Assembly: GCA_004295045.1 (NCBI GenBank)
Contig: SHND01000052.1
Coordinates: 1 to 46,792 of the forward strand
From: Chloroflexota bacterium
GTDB taxonomy: Bacteria; Chloroflexota; Anaerolineae; UBA4142; SHND01
DNA: 46,792 nt
Direction of reading: 5' to 3'
Shown: piece by piece, positions 39,672 to 46,792 of the stretch
Layout: each line of letters opens with the position of its first letter
Numbering within the stretch: the stretch's first letter is position 1
Notes under the pieces: model-generated
What the model saw: the letters and a program-made list of their open reading frames with translations, nothing else
Told to the model about the DNA's origin: nothing
Database searches by the model: none
Position numbers and translations under genes: made by a program

Positions 39672-41068
39672 GATCTCTGCGCGCGCAGCTCATCCTCTCG
39701 CACATTCTCCCACTGCTGATTTTGATTCCGCTCTTGGGAATTCTCTTGACGTACATTGTAGAGACCCAAGTTGTCTTGACCAATTTGACAAACGATTTGG
39801 CGCAAGAAGCTAAAGTGTTGGCAGAGATCGCGAGCCAGCAAAATGGTTTGTTCACCAATACGACGCAGGCGGAATTTTTTGCGCGCGCGGCGGGCGCGCA
39901 GTACGAACGGAATGTGTCGTTGTATCAAGCGGATGGTGCCGAGTCGGCGGTGATTGTGGAAACGAACGCGCGCGCCTCGTTGCCGCCAACGCAAACCGAA
40001 TTGCGTGGGCTGCTGAATGCGGAAACCGAAACGCGTATCATCACCAATCTTGATCCCGCCCAAACAACTGCCGAAGCGCTGGCGCCGGTATTTAGCGCGC
40101 GCCGTCAATTGGTTGGCATTGTGCGCGTCAGCGAATACATTGATCGTCTGTCCGAACGCTTGACGCGAATGCGGCTGTTGATTTTGGGTTCGACCTTTGC
40201 GGCATTGCTCGTGGCGGTTGGCGTTGGCGCGCTGTGGGCAGACCGCACCGCGCGGCGTTTGAATGCGGCGACCGATTCCGTTACGCGAATTGCGCGCGGT
40301 GACAGCGCACAATTGTCAGCAGAAAAAATGCCGCGCGAATTTCGTTCGCTCTACGACGCGGTGAACGATTTGCAGCGCCGCTTGCGCGAATCGGAAGAGA
40401 CGCGCAAACGTTTGCTCGCGAATCTGGTGCATGAATTGGGACGCCCACTCGGCGCGCTGCAAGCGGCGATTCACGCGTTACAGCAGGGCGCGGACAAAGA
40501 CCCGCAAATGCGTTCCGAATTACTGCAAGGCATGGACGCGCAAGTGGAACGCTTGAAACCGCTGTTGGACAATCTGGCGCGCTTGCATGGCGGCTTGAGC
40601 GGCGCGCTGGAATTGAATCGCGAACCAATTGCGTTGAGCGACTGGTTACCTAAGACAATTGTGACGTGGCGCGAGGCAGCAGAACAAAAAAATCTTGAAT
40701 GGGTTCAAGAGATTCTGAACGATTTGCCGACAGTCAGCATGGACGCCGACAAAATGGCGCAAGTGATTGGGAATCTTGTAGCAAACGCGATCAAATACAC
40801 ACCGGAAGGTGGAGAGGTTGCAATCCGCGCGGGGCAGCGCGCGAGTGATGTTTGGATCGAGGTGCGCGACACGGGCATCGGCATTTCGGAGCAAGACCAA
40901 GCGCATATTTTCGACCCGTTCTATCGCGGACACAATGCGCGCTTTCCGCAAGGGATGGGACTTGGACTTGCGATTGCGCGCGATATTGTGAACGCGCACG
41001 GCGGACGAATCGAGGTGGAGAGTGAGGTGGGGAAGGGGAGTCGGTTTGTGGTAATTGTTCCGAGATAA
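39668..41068 (+). CDS. Membrane sensor histidine kinase
   Basis: 466 aa from the ATG that overlaps the response regulator stop. Two membrane helices (about 11-31 and 168-190) enclose an extracytoplasmic sensor of about 135 residues. A HAMP linker follows (about 191-243). The H-box is NLVHELGRPLGALQAA with His255; most kinases read HELRTPL here, so the Arg-Thr is replaced by Gly-Arg. The N-box NLVANAIKYTPEGG, DTGIGISEQD and GMGLGLAIA give the ATP site. Such kinases phosphorylate the partner regulator encoded just upstream. The stop is inside the start of a terminator stem. Confidence 0.92.
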   Translation: MRSLRAQLILSHILPLLILIPLLGILLTYIVETQVVLTNLTNDLAQEAKVLAEIASQQNGLFTNTTQAEFFARAAGAQYERNVSLYQADGAESAVIVETNARASLPPTQTELRGLLNAETETRIITNLDPAQTTAEALAPVFSARRQLVGIVRVSEYIDRLSERLTRMRLLILGSTFAALLVAVGVGALWADRTARRLNAATDSVTRIARGDSAQLSAEKMPREFRSLYDAVNDLQRRLRESEETRKRLLANLVHELGRPLGALQAAIHALQQGADKDPQMRSELLQGMDAQVERLKPLLDNLARLHGGLSGALELNREPIALSDWLPKTIVTWREAAEQKNLEWVQEILNDLPTVSMDADKMAQVIGNLVANAIKYTPEGGEVAIRAGQRASDVWIEVRDTGIGISEQDQAHIFDPFYRGHNARFPQGMGLGLAIARDIVNAHGGRIEVESEVGKGSRFVVIVPR

Positions 41069-41104
41069 AAAAATGGCGAGCAACCTGCCCGCCATTTTTT
41101 TTAT
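41068..41104. terminator. Bidirectional terminator
   Basis: AAAAAATGGCG (41068-41078) pairs with CGCCATTTTTT (41090-41100), loop of 11 nt, with A- and T-runs at both ends, between convergent kinase and thiolase genes. Confidence 0.88.
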
Positions 41105-42279
41105 TCTACATTTTCAAAAATCCCCGCCGCGCCCATTCCGCCGCCGATGCACATCGTCACCATCCCATACTGCAAATTTCTTCGCTTCATTTCGTGAATG
41201 AGCTGGACGGTGAGTTTTGCGCCCGTCGCGCCGAGCGGATGTCCCAGCGCAATCGCGCCGCCGTTCACATTCACTTTATCTTCGTCCATCTCTAGCTGTC
41301 GAATTACGGCAACCGCTTGCGCGGCGAACGCTTCGTTCAACTCAATCACATCAATCTCTTTTAATTCGAGCCCCGCGAGTTTCAGCGCTTTCGGAATCGC
41401 TTGTACGGGCCCGATGCCCATAATTTCGGGCGCGACGCCGCCGACGGCGAACGACACCATTTTCACCAATGGTTTCATTCCCAACGCGCGCGCTTTTTCG
41501 TCCGACATGACGACGACGGCACCCGCGCCGTCGCTCGTTTGTGACGAGTTGCCCGCCGTGACGCTGCCGCCATTGCGAAAGACCGGTTTGAGATTCGCCA
41601 ATGCTTCGAGCGTGGTGTCGCGGCGCGGACCTTCGTCCACATTGAAAATATATTTTTCTTCACGCGTGCCGCTGCTTTCCATTTCAAATATATTCACATC
41701 AAGCGGCACGACTTCATTTTGAAATTTTCCCGCCTCAATCGCCGCCAGCGCGTTGCGATGCGAACGATACGCGAATTCATCTTGCGCTTGGCGCGAAACG
41801 TCGTACTGCTCCGCGACATTTTCCGCCGTGAGTCCCATGCCGAGATAAACGGAGGGATATTCCATCGCGAGATACGGATTCGGCGCGAAATGAAAACCAA
41901 TCATCGGCACCATGCTCATACTTTCCGCGCCGCCCGCGATAATGCAATCGCCCCAACCCGCGCGAATTTGTTGCGCGGCGAGCGCGATGGTTTGCAAACC
42001 GGACGCGCAAAAACGATTCACGGTCATGCCCGTCACCGCGTTGGGCAACCCCGCGCGCAGCGCGGCGATGCGTCCCATGTTCAACCCCGATTCGCCTTCG
42101 GGCATCGCGCAGCCGATGATCACATCATCAATATCTTCGGGTTTCAAGCCGCCCGCACGTTGAAACGCTTCGCGCACAACCGTCGCCGCCATATCGTCGG
42201 GGCGCGTCGTGCGTAATTTGCCGCGCGGCGCTTTGCCGACAGCGGTGCGGACGCCAGAAACGATAACTGCTTGTCGCAT
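41101..42279 (-). CDS. fadA: Acetyl-CoA acyltransferase (thiolase)
   Basis: 392 aa. Thiolase catalytic residues are Cys91 (NRFCASGLQ), His347 (GHPLGATG) and Cys377 (CIGGGMG). The ATG at 42279 follows AAGGAG by eight bases. A longer frame upstream would run into the gap and the fadN stop and lacks a ribosome site. It performs the last step of beta-oxidation, cleaving 3-ketoacyl-CoA with CoA. It follows fadN by 20 bp and is presumably co-transcribed with it. Confidence 0.93.
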   Translation of the reverse strand: MRQAVIVSGVRTAVGKAPRGKLRTTRPDDMAATVVREAFQRAGGLKPEDIDDVIIGCAMPEGESGLNMGRIAALRAGLPNAVTGMTVNRFCASGLQTIALAAQQIRAGWGDCIIAGGAESMSMVPMIGFHFAPNPYLAMEYPSVYLGMGLTAENVAEQYDVSRQAQDEFAYRSHRNALAAIEAGKFQNEVVPLDVNIFEMESSGTREEKYIFNVDEGPRRDTTLEALANLKPVFRNGGSVTAGNSSQTSDGAGAVVVMSDEKARALGMKPLVKMVSFAVGGVAPEIMGIGPVQAIPKALKLAGLELKEIDVIELNEAFAAQAVAVIRQLEMDEDKVNVNGGAIALGHPLGATGAKLTVQLIHEMKRRNLQYGMVTMCIGGGMGAAGIFENVE

Positions 42280-42299
42280 AATATTTCTCCTTCTAATTT

Positions 42300-44684
42300 C
42301 TAATTCCGCAACGGTTTCCCCGTATTCATAAAATGCGAAATGCGTTCGCGCGTTTTTTCTTCGCCGCACAGCGAGATGAATGCTTCGCGTTCGAGGTCGA
42401 GAATGTATTGTTCGTCCACCCACGCGGGCGCGGTCAGTTTGCCGCCGCACAAAACGTGCGCGAGTTTGTTGCCGATGAAAGCGTCGTATTCGGAAATATA
42501 TTTTCCCGAGACCATCGAATAAATTGCAATCCGAATTGCCGCGAGCGCGCGTTCGCCTGCTGCGTAAATTTTTGCGCGCGGCGGCGCTTGGAAATTCTCT
42601 GCCACCATATCGAGAACCGTCTTTTTCGCTTCGGCGATGAGGTGGTCACGATTCATAATGACGCGCGTATCGTTTCCAAAAAAGCCGAGTTGTTTTGCTT
42701 CTGCCGCGCTCGTCGCCACTTTGGCGGTGCCGATGGTTTCAAAGACGCGTTGGAGAAATGGGAGAACGTCCGCGTTGGGCGTTTGCATCGCGGGCGCGAC
42801 GACGCGGCGCAGCAATTCTTTACAGCCGCCGCCCGCAGGAATGACGCCAATACCGACTTCGACGAGCCCGACATAGCTTTCCGCGTGCGCGACAATGCGC
42901 GAACCTGCCATCGTCACTTCGCAGCCGCCGCCGAGCGTATAGCCGAACGGCGCGGTCACAATCGGTTTGCGCGAGTAGCGCAGCAGCATCGTAAAATCTT
43001 GCAGCGCTTTCGCAACCTCATCAATTTTTTCCCATTCGCCATTTTCTGCCATCATCCAAATGCCAATGACATTCGCGCCCGCGCTGAAATGTTCGCCTTG
43101 ATTGCCGACGACCATCCCAACAAAATTTTTGTCCACCTCATCCAACGCCGTGTGCGCGACCTCGATGATGTTGTCGTCGAGCGCATTCATCTTGGTATGA
43201 AATTCCAACAGCGCGACGCCATCGCCCAAATCGCGTAACGACGCGCTGTCATTTTCGGAAATCACGCGCGTATTTTTCAAGACGATGATGTTGGGCGCTG
43301 CGGCGAGCGCCCGATACGCTTTCGACGCGGGGTCATAGTACGAACCGTTATGATAGAACGACGCGTTGCCGTTCGCCAACATCTCTTTCACCCACGGCGC
43401 GACGGCAATATCTTGCGCGTCCATTTTTTCAACCGTCTCTGCGACGCCGAGCATGTCCCACGTTTCAAAGGGACCCGCTTCGTGCGCGAAACCCCATTTC
43501 ATCGCGTTGTCAATCGAAACAATATCGTCGGCGATCTCGGGAACGCGATGCGACGCGTAGGCGAGATAGTGCGCGGTACTATCCCAAATGAATTTCGCGG
43601 CGCGGTCATCCTGTTGAACGAGATAGCGCAATTTTTCCGCGAGCGTGTCGTACATCTCCGAATTGGTGATGGAATCGAAAAAGAATTTTTCGGGGCGTTC
43701 GTATTCGAGCGTGTTGAGATTCAGCGCGTAAAATTTTTTCTTGCCGCTTTCCTCTTTTACCTCTTTATAAAAACCGTGTCCTGCTTTGTTGCCCAACATT
43801 CCGCGTTCGACCATCGTTTTCAAAAATTCGGGCGGTTTCAAATCCGCGCGCGCTTCATCCTCGGGAACGGCGTTGTATAAATTTTCGGCGACGTGATACA
43901 TCACATCCACGCCCACCAAGTCGCACAAGCGATACGTCGCCGATTTCGGATGCCCAATCGCGGCGCCTGTAAATTCGTCCACCTCGTCCACGCGAAAATT
44001 ATTTTCGAGCGAATAGCGCATCGCATACGTGCCAAGAAACGAGCCGAGCCGATTCGCAATAAAGTTCGGGCGGTCTTTGCATACAACAACCCCTTTACCC
44101 AAAATGTTTTCGCCGAACTGTTTTATATAGGCGACAACAGCGGGCAGGGTGTCGGGGGAGGGAATGACTTCGAGGAGTTTGAGATAGCGCGGCGGATTGA
44201 AAAAATGCGTGCCGAGAAAATGTTGTTGGAACGATTCACTGCGTTCTGCCGCAATCGCGTGAATCGGAATGCCGGAGGTGTTTGTGGTGACGATGCTGTC
44301 GGGTTTGCGCGCGGCGTCAATGCGTTCCATCAGCGCGCGTTTCACATCCAAGTTTTCGACAATCGCTTCGAGAATCCAATCGGCGTCCGCGACGAAATCA
44401 AAATTGTCTTGCAGATTGCCGACGCGAATTCTTTCTGCGGTTTGCGGTGTGAACAACGCGGCGGGTTTGGATTTCACAACCGCGTTCATTCCCGCGTTGA
44501 CGATGCGATTGCGGACGGCGGGATGTTCGAGCGTTAATTTTTTCTTTTCTTCGTCGGGCGTCAGTTTATTGGGGGCAATATCGAGGAGCGAGACATCGAG
44601 ACCCGCGTTGGCGAAATGAGCGGCAAGCGCGCCGCCCATCGTTCCGGAACCGATGACCGCGACGCGACGAATTTCATACGACAT
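42300..44684 (-). CDS. fadN: 3-hydroxyacyl-CoA dehydrogenase/enoyl-CoA hydratase fusion (FadN type)
   Basis: 794 aa. The N-terminal NAD-binding domain starts [21 protein letters not shown] (GxGxxG at 12-17) and has TNTSGIPI and [17 protein letters not shown], the hydroxyacyl-CoA dehydrogenase motifs; its C-terminal domain follows. The crotonase part is about 480-690, with [10 protein letters not shown] and [23 protein letters not shown] and the catalytic [15 protein letters not shown] region. This domain order is that of B. subtilis FadN/YusL and the reverse of E. coli FadB. AAGGAG lies ten bases before the ATG. A promoter with an overlapping operator lies about 90 bp upstream. Confidence 0.92.
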   Translation of the reverse strand: MSYEIRRVAVIGSGTMGGALAAHFANAGLDVSLLDIAPNKLTPDEEKKKLTLEHPAVRNRIVNAGMNAVVKSKPAALFTPQTAERIRVGNLQDNFDFVADADWILEAIVENLDVKRALMERIDAARKPDSIVTTNTSGIPIHAIAAERSESFQQHFLGTHFFNPPRYLKLLEVIPSPDTLPAVVAYIKQFGENILGKGVVVCKDRPNFIANRLGSFLGTYAMRYSLENNFRVDEVDEFTGAAIGHPKSATYRLCDLVGVDVMYHVAENLYNAVPEDEARADLKPPEFLKTMVERGMLGNKAGHGFYKEVKEESGKKKFYALNLNTLEYERPEKFFFDSITNSEMYDTLAEKLRYLVQQDDRAAKFIWDSTAHYLAYASHRVPEIADDIVSIDNAMKWGFAHEAGPFETWDMLGVAETVEKMDAQDIAVAPWVKEMLANGNASFYHNGSYYDPASKAYRALAAAPNIIVLKNTRVISENDSASLRDLGDGVALLEFHTKMNALDDNIIEVAHTALDEVDKNFVGMVVGNQGEHFSAGANVIGIWMMAENGEWEKIDEVAKALQDFTMLLRYSRKPIVTAPFGYTLGGGCEVTMAGSRIVAHAESYVGLVEVGIGVIPAGGGCKELLRRVVAPAMQTPNADVLPFLQRVFETIGTAKVATSAAEAKQLGFFGNDTRVIMNRDHLIAEAKKTVLDMVAENFQAPPRAKIYAAGERALAAIRIAIYSMVSGKYISEYDAFIGNKLAHVLCGGKLTAPAWVDEQYILDLEREAFISLCGEEKTRERISHFMNTGKPLRN

Positions 44685-44738
44685 TGTAGAAAACTCCTTC
44701 GTGCAAGAAAAAACGAGATGAGAGACTAGAGATTGGTG

Positions 44739-44759
44739 TTATGACGCACTGCGTCATAA
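44739..44759. promoter_or_regulatory. Perfect 21-bp palindrome at the fadN transcript start
   Basis: TTATGACGCA, a central C, then TGCGTCATAA. It lies just downstream of the predicted -10 box, around +3 to +23 of the fadN transcript. It may be a second repressor site or a 5' hairpin. Confidence 0.55.
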
Positions 44760-44768
44760 ACAACGCCT

Positions 44769-44797
44769 ATTGTAGCACAAAGGCGGATGTGTGTCTA
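44769..44797 (-). promoter_or_regulatory. Predicted fadN-fadA promoter
   Basis: On the minus strand TAGACA (44792-44797, 5 of 6) and TACAAT (44769-44774, 5 of 6) are exactly 17 bp apart. This predicts a start near 44762 and a leader of about 78 nt. Confidence 0.65.
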
Positions 44798-44808
44798 CCG
44801 AACGGTAG
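44795..44808. promoter_or_regulatory. TetR-type operator overlapping the fadN -35 box
   Basis: CTACCGAACGGTAG: two 6-bp arms CTACCG and CGGTAG around AA. The last three bases of the -35 hexamer on the plus-strand side lie inside it. ACCGnnCGGT palindromes of this kind are typical of TetR-family repressors of lipid catabolism, so acyl-CoA-relieved repression is likely. No tetR gene is in the window. Confidence 0.55.
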
Positions 44809-44829
44809 GTAAAATTCAATCTGCGGTGT

Positions 44830-44859
44830 TAAAAAAATGCGACGTGGTTGGCGTCGCAT
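44830..44859 (-). terminator. Terminator of the DUF433 gene
   Basis: ATGCGACG (44837-44844) pairs with CGTCGCAT (44852-44859), with a seven-base loop and seven T on the minus strand after it. Confidence 0.85.
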
Positions 44860-44872
44860 CATTTATGGTCAT

Positions 44873-45127
44873 TCAGTTTGTAAGGGGGATGATTTGTTTG
44901 ATTCTTGTTACACGCGCAGCATAGGCGAGGGCAGCATAAATGTCTGCCTCTTCGAGGTCATCATAATCCTGCAGAATTTCTTGAGGCGTCATACCCGCGC
45001 TCAATAACTCGAGAATAAACTCGACGGGATAACGCAAGCCGCGCACTACAGGTTTCCCATGCGCGATTTCGGGATCAATTGTAATGCGTTCGAGCAGTGT
45101 TTCGGAATCGGGGATTTGATTTTGCAT
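44873..45127 (-). CDS. DUF433 protein (antitoxin-like)
   Basis: 84 aa. The pattern ITIDPEIAHGKPVVRGLRYPVEFILELLSAGMTPQEILQDYDDLEEADIYAALAYAA is the DUF433 domain, a helix-turn-helix-like fold often paired with PIN-like (DUF5615) toxins. ATG at 45127 was chosen over the TTG six codons upstream because GGAGTGAG precedes it at normal spacing. No toxin partner gene follows on either side, so it may be an orphan. Confidence 0.88.
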   Translation of the reverse strand: MQNQIPDSETLLERITIDPEIAHGKPVVRGLRYPVEFILELLSAGMTPQEILQDYDDLEEADIYAALAYAARVTRIKQIIPLTN

Positions 45128-45178
45128 TTTTCTCACTCCGTTCAAGCGATTGAATCGTACCGCAGAATAAATTGGGCG

Positions 45179-45547
45179 TCAACCAATGTTGGAAAGGAGT
45201 TTGTGTTGTTCCACGACCGCGCGCGGAATCGGCACCACAAGCAGCTGTGGAAATTTGTCGCGCTCCACGACATCGCGCGTCGAGTACACTACTTTATCTT
45301 GTGCATCGTACACGTTCACGTACAGGTCAGGCAGCGATTCGATGCGCCAATCCGGACCATCTTCGTCGTCCTTGTATTTCTTTTCATCAAATTGAAAATA
45401 GATTTCGCCCTTGGCGTCAGTGACTTCTGTGCCAAGCAAATCGTCCGCGCTTTTCCAATCGCGGTCGTACAAAGACACTTTGACATTTGGTAATACTTGT
45501 TTTCGATTTTCGTCCAACACAAGTTGAACGCGCATCATCAATTTCAT
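45179..45547 (-). CDS. Small transthyretin-like beta protein
   Basis: 122 aa from the ATG at 45547 (AAGGAGAAGAGA before it). The longer frame upstream is only the purine-rich repeat read through. It contains RVQLVLDENRKQVLPNVKVSLYDRDWKSADDLLGTEVTDAKGEIYFQFDEKKY and LYVNVYDAQDKVVYSTR, which resemble transthyretin-like (TTR-52-like) beta-sandwich proteins. There is no signal peptide. Role unknown. It lies between Fpg and the DUF433 gene on the same strand. Confidence 0.65.
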   Translation of the reverse strand: MKLMMRVQLVLDENRKQVLPNVKVSLYDRDWKSADDLLGTEVTDAKGEIYFQFDEKKYKDDEDGPDWRIESLPDLYVNVYDAQDKVVYSTRDVVERDKFPQLLVVPIPRAVVEQHKLLSNIG

Positions 45548-45646
45548 TCTCTTCTCCTTCCGCCTTCCATTTCCCGCTTTCCACTTTCCGCTTTCTCCCT
45601 TCCGCTTTCCACTTCCCACTTTCCGCTTTCCACTTTCCGCTTTTCG
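45548..45646. repeat. Purine/pyrimidine tandem repeat
   Basis: About 100 bp of imperfect copies of CTTTCCACTTTCCGC (plus strand is all pyrimidine but for A and G at fixed points; minus strand reads GCGGAAAGTGGAAA). It lies directly upstream of the small gene at 45179-45547 and downstream of the Fpg stop. On the minus strand the run supplies many GGAAAG-like words next to the ribosome site. Confidence 0.85.
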
Positions 45647-45647
45647 A

Positions 45648-46475
45648 TCACATTCCCCGAATCAATCCCCCCGGCTGGCACGTGCGGCAAAAATTCGTGA
45701 TGCGTTGGTGCGCGCTGATTTCGGAAATGGTCGTGCCGCAGCGCGGACACGCTTCGCCCGTTTTCATGTGAACATTAAAGAAATCGCGCGGTTTCAAATG
45801 AATGTTTTCGCCCATTTCGACGCGGACGATTTCGATGGATTCGCGCAATGTAGTTTGAATTGCGTCGTACAAACGCTCAATTTCCTCTGACGTCAACTGT
45901 GTGCGTTTCCGAAACGGATGCAATTCTGCGTGCCACAAAATTTCGTCGGCATACGCGTTGCCGATGCCAGCGACAGAATCGCCGCGCGTCAATACGCCTT
46001 TGATTTCGCCGCGATACGGTTTCAAGCGTTCCCGAAATTGTTCCCGCGTGATCTCAAATGGTTCGGGACCCATCCTTGTGAAATCGGGAACGCGCTGCGT
46101 GTCGTCGGTGAGATACACTTGCCCCATCGCCTTGTCGTCAAAATAACGCAATTCTGTCTCATCGGCAAAGGTGAAAACGACGGCAGTTTTTTTGTAACGT
46201 TTATCTTTGCCGGTGGCGAGTTGCAAGCGTCCTGTAAGTTTTGGATTGATGACGAGTTGCGCGGGCTTGTCGAAATCAAAAAGCAAAAATTTTCCGCGAC
46301 GCGCGATAGTTTTAATTTTCGCGTCGGTGAGCGATTCAACGAAACCGCCTCTCGTCAAATCGCGCATGACGAGCGCCGCTGTCGGTTGAATCAATTCTAC
46401 GCGTTCGATTTTTTTGCCGATGACGCGTTTGTTCAACACCTCGCGCACCGCTTCCAGTTCGGGGAGTTCTGGCAC
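45648..46475 (-). CDS. mutM: Formamidopyrimidine-DNA glycosylase (Fpg/Nei)
   Basis: 275 aa. Starts with GTG; the mature N-terminus is PELPELE, whose Pro2 is the nucleophile and Glu3 the acid in this family. Lys in NPKLTGRL (about residue 78) and the helix-two-turn-helix GIGNAYADEILWHAELHP are present. The C-terminal zinc finger is CPRCGTTISEISAHQRITNFCRTC, with Arg after HQ. It excises oxidised purines and cuts the DNA strand. The start has no strong Shine-Dalgarno site. Confidence 0.93.
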   Translation of the reverse strand: MPELPELEAVREVLNKRVIGKKIERVELIQPTAALVMRDLTRGGFVESLTDAKIKTIARRGKFLLFDFDKPAQLVINPKLTGRLQLATGKDKRYKKTAVVFTFADETELRYFDDKAMGQVYLTDDTQRVPDFTRMGPEPFEITREQFRERLKPYRGEIKGVLTRGDSVAGIGNAYADEILWHAELHPFRKRTQLTSEEIERLYDAIQTTLRESIEIVRVEMGENIHLKPRDFFNVHMKTGEACPRCGTTISEISAHQRITNFCRTCQPGGLIRGM

Positions 46476-46542
46476 AAATATATTGTCAACGCATCCTGAA
46501 AATGGTCAAGCAGCGTGAGCGTTCGTTTCGGCGATGCGTTCT

Positions 46543-46792
46543 TTATCCTGCCGGCGCACGCAGCGCATTGGAGGATATTGATTCGCGCGCGGGTTCCGAT
46601 TCCACCGCGAGCAGCGACGCCGCATACAACACCATCACGATCCACACCAAATCGGCAAGCAGCAAGTGAAGTAACTGCATCCACGTCGGCGCAAGCAAAA
46701 AGATGTTGACGACTCCGGCGAGGATTTGTGCGATCACCAAGAGGCGCAGCGCGAAAGCAAGTTTGTGCGTCATCGTTCCCTCGCCGCCGCGC
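46543..46792 (-). CDS. ctaA: Heme A synthase (CtaA/COX15)-like protein, 3' part
   Basis: The frame runs to the window edge without a stop, so the gene begins outside; the ATG at 46773 is probably internal. Visible are two membrane helices, LRLLVIAQILAGVVNIFLLAP and WMQLLHLLLADLVWIVMVLYAASLL. The His in QLLHLLLAD matches the heme-binding His of the C-terminal half of CtaA/COX15. It hydroxylates and oxidises heme O to heme A. The C-terminal tail (VESEPARESISSNALRAPAG) is polar. Confidence 0.7.
   Translation of the reverse strand, partial: RGGEGTMTHKLAFALRLLVIAQILAGVVNIFLLAPTWMQLLHLLLADLVWIVMVLYAASLLAVESEPARESISSNALRAPAG

Noticed and set aside
42333..43238. 301-codon plus-strand frame opposite fadN
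   Set aside because: Shadow of the fadN frame; rich in Arg and Phe with no domain, while fadN on the other strand has complete catalytic motifs.
1..46792. tRNA or rRNA genes
   Set aside because: No cloverleaf, GTTCRANNC T-arm or conserved rRNA words were found in the intergenic gaps.

Overview
The window looks like chromosomal DNA of a Chloroflexota bacterium, perhaps Anaerolineae-like. This is an inference from family content, not a phylogeny. Pointers are long Thr/Pro/Ala-rich linkers on secreted proteins, an NBR1-type Ig domain, a fused E1 alpha-beta 2-oxoacid dehydrogenase, an adjacent fadN-fadA pair and a complete MoxR-Bat operon. No rRNA, tRNA or CRISPR array was seen.

Layout. 1-3695 (+): tail of a DUF2442-type gene, then a GlpA-type flavoprotein followed directly by an SdhB/C/D-like iron-sulfur and membrane-anchor set, and a small methyltransferase. 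3732-6179 (+): a DhaM-HPr-Enzyme I fusion. Together with GlpA this suggests glycerol/dihydroxyacetone catabolism. 6222-7192 (+): a DUF6922 + AbiEii-type nucleotidyltransferase pair. 7219-11527 (-): a GAF-SpoIIE phosphatase with a GspE-like N-terminus, and the E1 fusion. 11605-18041 (-): a run of cell-surface genes (TolB-like, LysM, family-5 solute-binding, NBR1-Ig, a small unknown). 18070-21164: a MalT-like LuxR regulator divergent from an 84-aa LuxR-type protein.

21257-28876 is the most unusual part: an RHS/YD-repeat polymorphic toxin locus. The main gene has a signal peptide but is cut by one in-frame TAA. Downstream are three displaced copies of its C-terminal end. The first two carry different toxin tips and each is followed by its own candidate immunity gene; the last is a truncated end. 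One tip has a single-base frameshift. A perfect 47-bp direct repeat lies on either side of the whole block (20817 and 28935).

29152-37635 (+): moxR, a DUF58 gene, a short BatD-like gene, batA, batB, a TPR gene with a roughly 100-residue Q/N-rich tract, batD and a second TPR gene, mostly joined by ATGA overlaps. 37681-38775 (-): a zinc alcohol dehydrogenase. 38982-41068 (+): an OmpR-type response regulator and its histidine kinase. 41101-44684 (-): fadA and fadN, behind a promoter whose -35 box is overlapped by a TetR-type palindrome. 44873-46792 (-): a DUF433 gene, a transthyretin-like small protein, a formamidopyrimidine-DNA glycosylase and the 3' end of a heme A synthase-like gene.

Inverted-repeat elements of several kinds sit in the intergenic gaps, mostly around the Bat operon. 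Starts were chosen from Shine-Dalgarno sites and signal peptides where these were visible. Family names come from recognising motifs by eye; no database search was run.
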